Shown here: piece by piece, positions 1 to 8,254 of the stretch
Layout of the letters: each line of letters begins with the position of its first letter
Position numbering within the stretch: position 1 is the first letter of the stretch
Source of the DNA: HRBIN12 sp035762085
GTDB lineage: Bacteria > Actinomycetota > UBA4738 > HRBIN12
DNA length: 38,682 nt
NCBI GenBank assembly: GCA_035762085.1
Contig: DASTPT010000040.1
Span: 1 to 38,682 of the forward strand
Direction: 5' to 3'
The notes under the pieces: generated by a model
Told to the model about the DNA's origin: nothing
Database searches by the model: none
The model's input: only the letters and a program-made list of their open reading frames with translations
Position numbers and translations under genes: made by a program

Positions 1-663
1 CAGGAGGACGCGTCGATGCGATACGCGATCACGGATCGAGACGGCATCACGGCGCTGGACATCGGGCGGAGCGGCCACGGCGACGGCTACGCGTTCCTCG
101 ACGAGGTCCTGCGCGAGATCGTGGGCGGGCAGACCCGGCACGGTGGGCAGCTGCTCGCGGCCCTCGGGGTCCGGTTCCTCGTCGCCGAGGAGGGCGACGT
201 GCTCCCTACGGTGCTGGACCGGCTCGACACGCAGGTCGACCTGTTCCGCGTCCCCGCGGGGGGCCTGGTCATCTACCGGAACCCGAGGCAGCTCCCCGTC
301 GCCTCCGTCGTGGAGGGCGAGGGGTTCCCCGAGGCGGCGGGTACCGACGATCTCGCGGCGCTCGTGCGGCTGCCCGACGTGGCCGTCACGCCCCTGGAGT
401 CGTCGGACGGCGGGTTCACCGGCACGGCGCCGGCGGGCACGACCTACGTGGCCGAGCAGTTCGCCGGGGGCTGGCGTGCCCGGAGCGCCGGCGCGAGCGC
501 CGAGCCCCGCCAGGCCTTCGGCTGGGCGATGACGTTCGCGACCGGGTCCGGGCAGGTCCAGGTCCGCTACGAGGACGACACGGTGCGCCGCGTCGAGATG
601 CTGCTGCTCGGGCTCCTGTGGCTCGCGGCCCTGTGGATCACGCGGAAGCCGGGCGAGCGATGA
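1..663 (+). CDS. C-terminal part of a large membrane protein, probably glycosyltransferase-associated (partial)
   Basis: The reading frame is open from base 1 and ends at TGA 661-663, so the true start lies upstream; an internal ATG at 16 is unlikely to be the start. About 220 residues are visible: a mixed soluble region, then one hydrophobic segment near the end (LLLGLLWLAALW) and a short basic tail. No catalytic motif is visible here. Soluble tails of this kind, with a 'gGqLLAaLGVRFLV...GLVIYRNP' pattern, occur at the end of very large actinobacterial membrane glycosyltransferases encoded next to DUF5719 proteins, and the next gene is DUF5719. The family assignment therefore rests on context plus the tail. 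The next gene starts in the overlapping ATGA, which suggests translational coupling. Confidence 0.6.
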   Translation, partial: QEDASMRYAITDRDGITALDIGRSGHGDGYAFLDEVLREIVGGQTRHGGQLLAALGVRFLVAEEGDVLPTVLDRLDTQVDLFRVPAGGLVIYRNPRQLPVASVVEGEGFPEAAGTDDLAALVRLPDVAVTPLESSDGGFTGTAPAGTTYVAEQFAGGWRARSAGASAEPRQAFGWAMTFATGSGQVQVRYEDDTVRRVEMLLLGLLWLAALWITRKPGER

Positions 664-2066
664 AGGCCCGCGGCCAGCTCCTCGTCGCGCTCCTCGTCGC
701 CGCCGCGGTGGTGGCGGCCGCCGTGTACCTCGACCGCGACGTCGGGGCACGGCCGCTCGGCGCCGAGGCGGCGGCCGGGGTGCCGTCCGGCGCCTGGTTC
801 TGTCCACACGGCGGCGGCGAGAAGGGCTGGGACGTGCGGATCCAGCTCGCGAACCCAGGCACGGAGCCGGTCCCGGTGCGCGTGCGGGCGATCTCGTCGA
901 AGAAACCCGCGCCGCCGCAGGACCACGTCGTCGATCCCGGCTCGACCCTCGTCGTGCCCGTCCCGGGCCAAGGACGGGAGGCAGCGACGACGGTCGAGTA
1001 CTTCGGCGGGTTCGTCGCGGCGGGCTGGCTCGAGCACGCGGGCGAGGACGCGACCGGCGTGGCCGCCGAGCCATGCCTGCCCGATACCGGCGTGCGCTGG
1101 CTCCTGCCGGACGGGACCGCCGCGGTCGAGGAGAACGACGACCACGTCGTCGTGATGAACCCGCACGCGACCGAGGCCGTGATCTCGCTCACGCTGCTGA
1201 CAGACGGGCAGCGCGGCCTTGTGCGGACCGAGGACTGGACGAACGTGACCCTGCGACCGTATCGGAGCCGAGCCTTCAGCCTGAACGAGAACGCCCTCGG
1301 CGACACGACGGTGGCCACGGTCGTCGAGGTCTCGGTCGGCCGGGTGGCGGCCGCGACGCTCGGCATCTCCACGGGGGGCGGCATCCGGGGGAGCGTCGGG
1401 CTGCCGGCCGGCGCTCGGACCCAGATCCTGCCGGGCGCGGGCGACGCGGGGCGGACGGCGCTCCCGGTCATGAGCACCGGCCAGGATCCGGTGGCGCTGT
1501 CCGGCACGATCCTCGAGGCCGAGACGACGCAACCGATCGCCGGTCTGGCCGATGCGGCGCCGGCCGGCGAGACGGCCCGGACGGCCCCGGTCACGACGGG
1601 GACCCCCACGACGCTGGTCGTGCAGGCCGATGGTCCCGGCGTGGCCTTCGCCCGGCGGACCTTCGGCGTCGGGACCGACCAGGCCTCGACGGCGGGGGCG
1701 ACGGCGCCCGCCGGCGCCTGGATCCTGCTGCCCTCGGTCGTGGGGGAGCCCTCGAACCCGGCGATCGTGCTCGCGAACCCGGGCGAGGACGCCGCCTCGG
1801 TCACGCTCGCGGCGCTCCCCGCCGAGGGAGGAACGGCGCCCGAGCCCGTCACGGTGGAGGTCCCCCCGCTCGCGACCGTCACCGCGCCGGAGGGATTCGC
1901 GCGGGCTACGGGCACGTCCTCCGTGCTCGCGATCGCGACGGCTGGAACGTTCGTGCCGGTCTCGGCGTCCTATGCCCTGGGGCGCGAGGGGTTCGCGACG
2001 TACGCGGTCGCCGTGGGCGTTCGGATCCCAGACGCATGGGTTACAGAGATAGGGACCGGCGTATGA
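660..2066 (+). CDS. DUF5719-family extracellular protein
   Basis: A 468-residue protein. It starts with a basic residue pair and a hydrophobic segment (about residues 6-22), a signal peptide or membrane anchor, so the bulk is outside the cell. The body is beta-rich and repetitive, with two similar stretches: 'LANPGTEPVPVRVRAI' near the N-terminus and 'LANPGEDAASVTLAAL' near the C-terminus. Together with 'GAWFCPHGGG' these are typical of DUF5719. Function is unknown; the family is usually encoded beside a large glycosyltransferase in Actinomycetota, which suggests an envelope role. The start ATG at 660 overlaps the previous stop (ATGA). I prefer it to a GTG 42 bases upstream because the signal sequence follows it directly. 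Confidence 0.75.
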   Translation: MKARGQLLVALLVAAAVVAAAVYLDRDVGARPLGAEAAAGVPSGAWFCPHGGGEKGWDVRIQLANPGTEPVPVRVRAISSKKPAPPQDHVVDPGSTLVVPVPGQGREAATTVEYFGGFVAAGWLEHAGEDATGVAAEPCLPDTGVRWLLPDGTAAVEENDDHVVVMNPHATEAVISLTLLTDGQRGLVRTEDWTNVTLRPYRSRAFSLNENALGDTTVATVVEVSVGRVAAATLGISTGGGIRGSVGLPAGARTQILPGAGDAGRTALPVMSTGQDPVALSGTILEAETTQPIAGLADAAPAGETARTAPVTTGTPTTLVVQADGPGVAFARRTFGVGTDQASTAGATAPAGAWILLPSVVGEPSNPAIVLANPGEDAASVTLAALPAEGGTAPEPVTVEVPPLATVTAPEGFARATGTSSVLAIATAGTFVPVSASYALGREGFATYAVAVGVRIPDAWVTEIGTGV

Positions 2067-2067
2067 T
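2062..2067 (+). promoter_or_regulatory. -10 box for the L,D-transpeptidase gene
   Basis: TATGAT lies over the end of the DUF5719 gene, with a weak TTACAG at 2041-2046 only 15 bases upstream. Transcription would start near 2074, leaving a leader of about 33 bases before GTG 2107. This promoter would let the transpeptidase be expressed independently of the upstream genes. Confidence 0.45.
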
Positions 2068-2106
2068 GTGCGTTCGGTCAACCCCAACGGACGGACGGAG
2101 GGCTTC

Positions 2107-3171
2107 GTGGCGAAGGGCAGGCACGGCAGGCGGTTCGCACGGGGCGGCCTGAAGGTCGCGCTCGTCGCCGTCGGCGCGCTCGCGCTCCTCGGCGGCGGTA
2201 CCGCGTACGCGGCCTACCGCTACGACGCCTCCACCGCCGACCGGATCCTGCCCGGCGTGGCCGTCGCCGGCGTCGACGTCTCGGACATGACCCGCGACGA
2301 GGCCGTCGAGGCCGTGACCGCGAAGGCCGCCGAGACGCTCGACGGCGAGCTCTCGGTTCGCGCCGGGAACCGCTCGTGGACCGTCACGCCCGCCGAGCTC
2401 GGCATGAGCGCCGACGTCGAGGGCGCCGTCGATCGGGCGTTCGCCCTGGCCGACGACCTGTCGTTCCTGTCGCGCGTGTACCACCGCGTGGCCGAGAAGT
2501 CCGTCCACGCGTCGCTCTCCGTCCCGTTCGCGTACGACGACGCGGCCGTCCAGCGGTTCGTGGAGGGAGCGCGCGACGAGGTGGCCGTCCCGGCCGTCGA
2601 CGCGCGGTTCGTCCTGGGCGAGGACGGCCTGGTGATGCGGCGGCCCAAGATCGGACGCGCGCTGCGGGTGCAGGGCGCGGCCGAGCGCATCCGCACCGCG
2701 CTCGAGGAGCACGCCGTCGACGTGCGGCTACCGATCCGCGACGTGCGGCCCGAGGTGACGGTGGATGCGCTCGGGAACACGATCGTGGTCGATCTGTCCG
2801 AGAACGCGCTGCGGTTCTACGACGGGTTCAAGGTCCAGCGGCAGTACCCGGTCGCCACCGCCGCGCCCGGCTACGAGACGCCCGTCGGGAACTGGAAGGT
2901 GATCGACAAGAAGGAGAACCCGACCTGGTACAACCCGGCGCTCGACTCCTGGGGAGCCGACCTGCCGCCGGTCATCGAGCCGGGTCCGAACAACCCGCTG
3001 GGCACCCGCGCGCTGTACCTCAACTCGCCGGGGATCCGGATCCACGGGACGTCGAACTCGGCGTCGATCGGGACCTACGCGTCCCACGGATGCATCCGGA
3101 TGTTCATCTCCGACTCCGAGGAGCTGTACCCGCTCGTCCCGGTCGGGACTCGGGTCATCATCATGCCGTGA
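2107..3171 (+). CDS. L,D-transpeptidase (YkuD domain) with peptidoglycan-binding region
   Basis: An envelope enzyme expected to form 3-3 (meso-DAP to meso-DAP) peptidoglycan cross-links or attach proteins to peptidoglycan. With the GTG at 2107 it has 354 residues: a basic N-terminus, one membrane anchor (about 12-30), a region like the PG_binding_4 domain (about 60-215), and a C-terminal YkuD domain. The catalytic signature is clear: His313-Gly, then Ser326-His327-Gly-Cys329-Ile-Arg, with Cys329 the nucleophile. I chose GTG 2107 because GGAGGG (2097-2102) precedes it and the anchor follows at once; an in-frame GTG at 2068 abuts the -10 box and would add 13 residues. It lies between the DUF5719 gene and a zinc-ribbon protein and probably forms its own transcription unit. 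Confidence 0.9.
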   Translation: MAKGRHGRRFARGGLKVALVAVGALALLGGGTAYAAYRYDASTADRILPGVAVAGVDVSDMTRDEAVEAVTAKAAETLDGELSVRAGNRSWTVTPAELGMSADVEGAVDRAFALADDLSFLSRVYHRVAEKSVHASLSVPFAYDDAAVQRFVEGARDEVAVPAVDARFVLGEDGLVMRRPKIGRALRVQGAAERIRTALEEHAVDVRLPIRDVRPEVTVDALGNTIVVDLSENALRFYDGFKVQRQYPVATAAPGYETPVGNWKVIDKKENPTWYNPALDSWGADLPPVIEPGPNNPLGTRALYLNSPGIRIHGTSNSASIGTYASHGCIRMFISDSEELYPLVPVGTRVIIMP

Positions 3172-3280
3172 GGCGCCGTCCGGGCCTCTCGGGACCCACA
3201 CCGCACTCGGCCGTTCGGCGTACCCCTGGACCGGATGGCGCCGGGGGCGGGGGATGCTCGGCGACGGGACAGGCCCACGC

Positions 3281-3302
3281 GGACACGGCCCGGCCGGTGT
3301 CC
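3281..3302 (+). terminator. Possible hairpin between ldt and the zinc-ribbon gene
   Basis: GGACAC and GTGTCC form a 6-bp stem, with GGC/GCC extending it inside after a one-base bulge. No U-run follows, so it is only a candidate terminator or mRNA end. The rest of 3172-3354 shows nothing I can name except a TATGGT at 3323-3328 that could be the -10 box of the next gene. Confidence 0.3.
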
Positions 3303-3354
3303 GGGAAATGGGCGCGCGGTGCTATGGTCCCGCGACCGCCCGCGAGCCGACGAT

Positions 3355-3552
3355 ATGCGCATGGACCGCAAGATCGACGGCACCTGCCCCATCTGCCAGC
3401 AGGGTGACCTCATCAGCATCTCGATGAACGTGAGCGGGACCGACCTGTCCTTCACCACCTGCCACATGTGCGAGGCGAAGTGGTGGTACCGGGACGGCGA
3501 CCCGATCCCGCTGCAGGGCGTCATCGGCACGGTGCTCGCCCGAAGGGGCTGA
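3355..3552 (+). CDS. Small zinc-ribbon protein, unknown function
   Basis: A 65-residue protein with two Cys pairs, CPIC (about 12-15) and CHMC (about 38-41), separated by about 22 residues. This is the layout of a zinc ribbon. A 'KWWYRDGDPIPL' segment follows, and no membrane segment is present. ATG 3355 and ATG 3361 are both possible and neither has a strong ribosome binding site; a TATGGT -10 candidate sits at 3323-3328. It lies just upstream of manB but has a gap and separate promoter from it. It could be a nucleic-acid or protein-binding accessory factor; I do not recognise a named family. Confidence 0.7.
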   Translation: MRMDRKIDGTCPICQQGDLISISMNVSGTDLSFTTCHMCEAKWWYRDGDPIPLQGVIGTVLARRG

Positions 3553-3566
3553 CCGCACGCGTCGAG

Positions 3567-3572
3567 TAGGAT
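3567..3572 (+). promoter_or_regulatory. -10 box for manB (near-leaderless)
   Basis: TAGGAT ends 9 bases before GTG 3582 and only 3 bases before an alternative GTG at 3576. A transcript starting the usual 6-8 bases after the -10 box would begin inside or next to the start codon. The spacing favours GTG 3582. Confidence 0.55.
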
Positions 3573-3581
3573 GCGGTGGCC

Positions 3582-4943
3582 GTGTCACCGCATCCCGACC
3601 TCGACAGCATCTTCAAGGCGTACGACGTCCGGGGGGTCGTTCCCGACGAGGTGGACGAGGACGTCGCGCGTCGGATCGGCGCCGCGTTCGCGGAGTGGTC
3701 GGGCGCGCCGCGGATCGCGATCGGCCGCGACTGCCGGCTCTCGTCCCCATCGCTGGCCGGCGCGCTCACCGAGGGCGCGACGTCGCGAGGCGTGGACGTC
3801 GTCGACCTCGGGCTGGCCTCGACCGACCTCCTGTACTTCGCGTCGGGCTCGCTCGACGTGCCGGGGGCGATGCTGACCGCCAGCCACAACCCACCCCAGT
3901 ACAACGGCCTGAAGTTCTGCCTCGCTGGAGCCAAGCCGGTGGGTCAGGACACGGGCCTGGCCGACATCCGCGCGCTCGCCGAGCGCGACACGTACGCGCC
4001 GGCGTCACGCGTCGGCCGGGTCGAGGAGCGGAGCCTGCTCGACGCGTACGCCGACCACGTGCTCTCGCTCGTCGACGTCTCGCGGTTCGCGCCACTCACC
4101 GTCGTGGCCGACACCGCGAACGGGATGGGTGGCCTGGTCGTGCCGGCGGTGTTCGAGCGGCTGCCGGTGAGGCTGGTCCACCTGTTCCCCGAGCTGGACG
4201 GCACGTTCCCGAACCACCCCGCCGACCCGCTCGACCCCGAGAACCAGCGGGACGTGAAGCGTGAGGTCCTCGCGGAGGGAGCCGACATCGGGCTCGCGTT
4301 CGACGGCGACGCCGATCGTGTGTTCCTCGTGGACGAACGCGCCGAGGGCGTCAGCGGGTCGGAGGTCACCGCCCTCGTCGCGAAGGCGATGCTCGAGCGG
4401 TACCCGGGCTCGACGGTGGTGCACAACCTGATCTGCTCGTGGGCCGTGCCCGAGGTGATCCGCGAGGCCGGCGGCACGCCGGTGCGCACGCGCGTGGGGC
4501 ACTCGTTCATCAAGCAGGTGATGGCCGAGACCGGTGCCGTGTTCGGCGGCGAGCACTCGGGCCACTACTACTTCCGCGACAACTACCGCGCCGACTCGGG
4601 CCTGATCGCGGGGGTCGTGGTCCTCGAGGCGCTGTCGCTCGCCGGGCGGCCGCTCTCGGAGGTGCTCGCGCCGTTCCGTCGGTACCACGCGTCCGGCGAG
4701 ATCAACTCGCGCGTGGACGACCAGACCGCCAAGGTCGACGAGCTCGCGGCGGCCTACCGAGACGGGGGCCTCGACCGGACCGACGGTCTCACGGTCGAGT
4801 TCGACGACTGGTGGTTCAACGTCCGGCCCTCGAACACCGAACCGTTGCTCCGCCTGAACGTCGAGGCCCGGACGGCGGAGGAACTGGAGGAACGGACCGC
4901 GGAGGTCCTTGGGATCATCCGCGGCGAAGGAGGTGCGTCGTGA
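3582..4943 (+). CDS. manB: Phosphomannomutase/phosphoglucomutase
   Basis: Interconverts mannose-6-phosphate and mannose-1-phosphate (and possibly the glucose phosphates), feeding GDP-mannose and glycan synthesis in the cytosol. The protein has 453 residues, normal for the alpha-D-phosphohexomutase family. All four domain signatures are visible: the phosphoserine loop TASHNPPQYNG (Ser101), the metal loop DGDADR (Asp241, 243, 245), the sugar-binding loop GGEHSGH, and the phosphate-binding RPSNTEP near residue 420. It begins an operon: the Trm112-like gene overlaps its stop by 4 bases and the PGI/PMI gene follows. GTG 3582 is preferred over GTG 3576 because of the -10 box position. No ribosome binding site is visible, in line with a leaderless start. 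Confidence 0.93.
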   Translation: MSPHPDLDSIFKAYDVRGVVPDEVDEDVARRIGAAFAEWSGAPRIAIGRDCRLSSPSLAGALTEGATSRGVDVVDLGLASTDLLYFASGSLDVPGAMLTASHNPPQYNGLKFCLAGAKPVGQDTGLADIRALAERDTYAPASRVGRVEERSLLDAYADHVLSLVDVSRFAPLTVVADTANGMGGLVVPAVFERLPVRLVHLFPELDGTFPNHPADPLDPENQRDVKREVLAEGADIGLAFDGDADRVFLVDERAEGVSGSEVTALVAKAMLERYPGSTVVHNLICSWAVPEVIREAGGTPVRTRVGHSFIKQVMAETGAVFGGEHSGHYYFRDNYRADSGLIAGVVVLEALSLAGRPLSEVLAPFRRYHASGEINSRVDDQTAKVDELAAAYRDGGLDRTDGLTVEFDDWWFNVRPSNTEPLLRLNVEARTAEELEERTAEVLGIIRGEGGAS

Positions 4944-5125
4944 CCCTGGACCCCGAGCTGCTCGAGATCCTCGTCTGCCCGAACGACCGCGGCGAGGTCG
5001 AGTACCGCGAGGCCGAGCAGGTCATCGTCTGCGCCACGTGCGGCTACCGGTACCCCGTCCGCGACGGCATCCCGGTGATGTTGATCGACGAGGCAGAGAA
5101 GCCCACGGGGAAGAAGCGGCGGTGA
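4940..5125 (+). CDS. Trm112-like small zinc-ribbon protein
   Basis: A 61-residue protein of the Trm112/YcaR family, a small domain that in other organisms activates methyltransferases or stands alone with unknown function. It starts 'LDPELLEILVCP' and ends with the 'YPVRDGIPVMLIDEA' signature. Three cysteines are present (13, 31, 34), but the position expected to hold the second Cys of the first pair is Asp16 (CPND). Zinc binding may thus be altered or lost. GTG 4940 overlaps the manB stop (GTGA) and is preceded by AAGGAGG at 4927-4933. The same manB - Trm112 - isomerase order is common in Actinomycetota. Confidence 0.88.
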   Translation: MTLDPELLEILVCPNDRGEVEYREAEQVIVCATCGYRYPVRDGIPVMLIDEAEKPTGKKRR

Positions 5126-6180
5126 CCCCGCTCGACGACGAGCGGACGCTGCGGGCCGGCGACCCTTCGGGCATGCTCGAGGCCGTCGCGGGCCTGCCGC
5201 GCCAATGCGCCGAGGGCTATTCGCTGGCCGCGTCCGCGCCGGACCTGCCCTCGGCGGAGGGCGTGGAGAACGTCGCGTTCTGCGGGATGGGCGGCTCGGC
5301 CGTGGCCGGCGACGTGCTGCGGGTCCTCTCGGCCTCGCGGCTCGGCGTGCCCGTCCAGGTGATCCGCTCGCCCGAGCTCCCCGAGTGGTGCCAGCCGCAC
5401 ACGCTCATCGTGGTCTCGAGCTACTCGGGCGACACCGCCGAGGCGGTCTCGTGCCTCGAGGAGGCGATCCGGCGCGGCTGTCGGGTCGTGGCCGTGACCT
5501 CGGGCGGCGAGGTCGCTCGCCGGACCGAGGAGCTCGGGCTCGGCCGGATGCTCGTGCCGGGCGGTCTGCAGCCGCGCACCGCGGTCGGCCTGCTCACGCT
5601 CGGGACGCTCGGCGCGCTCGAGGTGACCGGCCTGCTGCCCTCGATGCACGAGGACGTGGACGAATGCGTCCACGAGCTCGAGGTCCTGGTCGATCAGCTG
5701 GCGCCCGGCGTGCCGACCACGATCAACGTCGCGAAGCAGGTCGCGGAGGCCGTCGGCGAGGCCGTGCCGGTCGTCTGGGGCGCCGAGGGCCTGGGCGCGG
5801 TCGCCGCGTCCCGGTGGAAGACGCAGATGAACGAGAACGCGAAGGTCCCCGCGTTCGCCTCGTCGCTGCCCGAGCTGGACCACAACGAGGTCGTGGGGTG
5901 GTCGCGGGATCGCGGGCACGGCTACCTGGTCGTCACGCTCCGGCACGACGGCGAGCATCCGGACGTGGCCGCGCGGTGGGAGCTCTCGACGCGGATCGTC
6001 GAGGATGCGGGCGCGCGCACGCTGGAGGTGTGGGCACACGGGCGCTCGGCGCTCGCGCGGCTGTTCTCGCTCGTGGTCGTCGGCGACTTCGCCTCCACCT
6101 ACCTGGGGATCGCGCGCGGCGTCGACCCGACGCCGGTGGACGCGATCGCGCGGCTGAAGGCCGCGCTGGCGCAGCCGTGA
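5122..6180 (+). CDS. Bifunctional phosphoglucose/phosphomannose isomerase (SIS domains)
   Basis: Expected to interconvert glucose-6-P, fructose-6-P and mannose-6-P, supplying ManB. The protein has 352 residues with two SIS sugar-isomerase domains. The first carries FCGMGGSAVAGD (about 50-60) and the phosphate-binding VSSYSGDTAEA (about 97-107). The C-terminal half has MNENAKVPAF and LPELDHNEVVGW, whose Glu and His match the conserved catalytic residues of the PGI/PMI family. GTG 5122 overlaps the Trm112-like stop by 4 bases, and the PNP gene overlaps its own stop the same way, so this is one translationally coupled operon. Confidence 0.9.
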   Translation: MTPLDDERTLRAGDPSGMLEAVAGLPRQCAEGYSLAASAPDLPSAEGVENVAFCGMGGSAVAGDVLRVLSASRLGVPVQVIRSPELPEWCQPHTLIVVSSYSGDTAEAVSCLEEAIRRGCRVVAVTSGGEVARRTEELGLGRMLVPGGLQPRTAVGLLTLGTLGALEVTGLLPSMHEDVDECVHELEVLVDQLAPGVPTTINVAKQVAEAVGEAVPVVWGAEGLGAVAASRWKTQMNENAKVPAFASSLPELDHNEVVGWSRDRGHGYLVVTLRHDGEHPDVAARWELSTRIVEDAGARTLEVWAHGRSALARLFSLVVVGDFASTYLGIARGVDPTPVDAIARLKAALAQP

Positions 6181-7016
6181 GCGGCCTGCCCGGACCGGGC
6201 GACGCGCTCGCCGACGAGGCGGCCGAGTACGTCCGCGAGCGGTCGGCGCTGCGGCCGGAGGTCGCGGTGGTGCTCGGCAGCGGGCTCGGCGCGGCGATGG
6301 GGAGCGTCCGCGAGGAGGCCTCGCTCTCGTTCGAGGAGATCCCGGGCTTCCCGCGGCCCACGGTGCCGGGGCACGCGGGCGCGCTCGTGCTCGGCGAGCT
6401 GTCGGGCGTGCCCGTGGCGGTCTTCCGAGGTCGCATCCACTTCTACGAGGGCAACGACCTGTCCGTGTGTGCGCTGCCGATCCGACTCGCACGGGCGCTC
6501 GGCGCCGGGACCGCGATCCTCACGGCCGCGACGGGCGGGATCGGCGAGGACCTCGACACCGGGCACCTCGTGGTCGGCATCGACCACCTGAACTTCCTCG
6601 GGCAGAGCCCGCTGCGCGGATGGCGCCGGCCGGACGGCTCGCCGCCGTTCGTCGACATGGTGGACGCGTACGATCCCGCGCTCGCCGAGCTGGCGGTCGC
6701 GGCGGCCGAGCGCGCGGGCGTCCCGGTCTCGCGCGGCGTGTACGCGGCGATGCCCGGGCCGATGTACGAGACGCCGGCCGAGATCGCGTTCCTCCGCGTC
6801 GCGGGCGCCTCGGTCGTCGGGATGTCGGTGGTGCCCGAGGCCGTGCCCGCGCGGGCGCTCGGCATGCGGCTGCTCGGGCTGTTCTTCGTCACGAACAGGG
6901 TGGGGGTCCCGGTCGAGCACGAGGACGTGGTGCGTGCCTCGGACGCGATGGCCGGCGCCGTCGGCGCCGTGATCGAGGACGTCCTGGCGAAAGGAGACGG
7001 ATGGACTGCGACGTGA
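6177..7016 (+). CDS. Purine nucleoside phosphorylase, trimeric type
   Basis: Cleaves purine nucleosides with phosphate to base plus ribose-1-phosphate. The 279-residue protein shows the PNP/MTAP family signatures: phosphate loop GSGLG (34-38), RGRIHFYEG (about 83-91), TAATGGI, and MSVVPEAVPAR near residue 220. In the base-recognition stretch 'FFVTNRVGVPVEHEDV' it keeps the Asn found in human-type PNP ('ITNKV'), whereas MTA phosphorylases have Asp there. This favours inosine and guanosine over methylthioadenosine as substrates (inference). GTG 6177 overlaps the preceding stop; the next gene starts 16 bases before this one ends. Confidence 0.88.
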   Translation: MSGLPGPGDALADEAAEYVRERSALRPEVAVVLGSGLGAAMGSVREEASLSFEEIPGFPRPTVPGHAGALVLGELSGVPVAVFRGRIHFYEGNDLSVCALPIRLARALGAGTAILTAATGGIGEDLDTGHLVVGIDHLNFLGQSPLRGWRRPDGSPPFVDMVDAYDPALAELAVAAAERAGVPVSRGVYAAMPGPMYETPAEIAFLRVAGASVVGMSVVPEAVPARALGMRLLGLFFVTNRVGVPVEHEDVVRASDAMAGAVGAVIEDVLAKGDGWTAT

Positions 7017-8254
7017 AGGACCTGGGCTTGGCCGAGCGCGGGCGTGAGCGGATCGAGTGGGCGGCGAACGAGATGCCGGTCCTCGCGCTGATCCGTGAAC
7101 GCATGGAGAAGGAGCACCCGCTCGACGGCGTCCGGATCGGCGCGTGCCTGCACGTGACCACCGAGACCGCGAACCTGATGCTCACGCTGCAGGCCGGCGG
7201 CGCGGACGTCGCGCTGTGCGCCTCGAACCCGCTGTCGACGCAGGACGACGTGGCGGCCGCGCTCTGCGAGGCGGGCGTCCCGACGCAGGCGATCAAGGGC
7301 GAGGACAACGAGACCTACTTCCGGCACATCGAGGCCGTGCTGGACCATCGGCCGCAGATCACGATGGACGACGGATGCGACATGGTGAGCCTGCTGCACA
7401 AGGACCGTCGCGACCAGGTCCCCGAGGTGATGGGCGGGACCGAGGAGACGACCACCGGCGTGATCCGTCTGCGCGCGATGGCAGCGGACGGCGCGCTCCG
7501 GTACCCGATCGTGAGCGTGAACGACGCGAACACGAAGCACCTGTTCGACAACCGGTTCGGCACCGGGCAGTCGACGATCGACGCGATCATGCGGGCGACG
7601 AACCTGTTGCTCGCGGGGCGGACCGTCGTCGTGTGCGGGTACGGGATGTGCGGGCGCGGCGTCGCGTTGCGCGCCCGCGGCATGGGCGCGCAGGTCGTCG
7701 TCACCGAGGTCGATCCGCTCCCGGCGCTCGAGGCCGCGATGGAGGGCTACCGGGTCATGCCGTTGCGCGACGCGGCACGCATCGGCGACGTCTTCGTGAC
7801 GGTGACCGGGGACAAGGCGGTGATCCGTCGCGAGCACATGGAGCTCATGAAGGACGGCGCGATCATGGCGAACTCGGGGCACTTCGACGTCGAGATCGAC
7901 AAGCCGGCCCTCGCGTCACTGGCCGTGAGCACGCGGCGGATCCGCGAGTTCGTCGATGAGTACCGCCTCTCGGACGGGCGACGCCTGCACCTGCTCGGCG
8001 AGGGCCGGCTGGTCAACCTGGCGGCCGCCGAGGGGCATCCCGCCGCGGTGATGGACATGTCCTTCGCGAACCAGGCGCTGTCCGTCGAGTGGCTCGTGCG
8101 GCGGCACGCCGAGCTCGGGCCGCAGGTCTACCCGGTTCCGGAGGACATCGACCAGGAGGTCGCGCGGCTCAAGCTCCAGGCGATGGACATGGCGATCGAC
8201 GAGCTCACGCCCGAGCAGAAGGAGTACCTGCGGTCGTGGGAGCAGGGGACCTGA
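7001..8254 (+). CDS. ahcY: S-adenosylhomocysteine hydrolase, short form
   Basis: Hydrolyses S-adenosylhomocysteine to adenosine and homocysteine, relieving product inhibition of methyltransferases. The 417-residue protein is the short type known from thermophilic bacteria and archaea. It has the substrate-side motifs HVTTETANL and CASNPLSTQDDVAAAL, the catalytic region DDGCDMVSLLH, and the NAD-binding GYGMCGRGVALRARGMGA. It ends in EQKEYLRSWEQGT instead of the DHYRY tail of the long enzymes. ATG 7001 follows AAGGAG (6991-6996) and overlaps the PNP gene by 16 bases; GTG 7013, in frame, is an alternative. Some archaeal short-form enzymes act on S-inosylhomocysteine, so substrate preference is not certain. 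Confidence 0.92.
   Translation: MDCDVKDLGLAERGRERIEWAANEMPVLALIRERMEKEHPLDGVRIGACLHVTTETANLMLTLQAGGADVALCASNPLSTQDDVAAALCEAGVPTQAIKGEDNETYFRHIEAVLDHRPQITMDDGCDMVSLLHKDRRDQVPEVMGGTEETTTGVIRLRAMAADGALRYPIVSVNDANTKHLFDNRFGTGQSTIDAIMRATNLLLAGRTVVVCGYGMCGRGVALRARGMGAQVVVTEVDPLPALEAAMEGYRVMPLRDAARIGDVFVTVTGDKAVIRREHMELMKDGAIMANSGHFDVEIDKPALASLAVSTRRIREFVDEYRLSDGRRLHLLGEGRLVNLAAAEGHPAAVMDMSFANQALSVEWLVRRHAELGPQVYPVPEDIDQEVARLKLQAMDMAIDELTPEQKEYLRSWEQGT

Noticed and set aside
7001..8254. Possibility that the ahcY homologue is an unrelated dehydrogenase
   Set aside because: Substrate-site motifs and the NAD-binding GYGMCGRG motif both match S-adenosylhomocysteine hydrolase; only the short-form C-terminus differs from the long enzymes.
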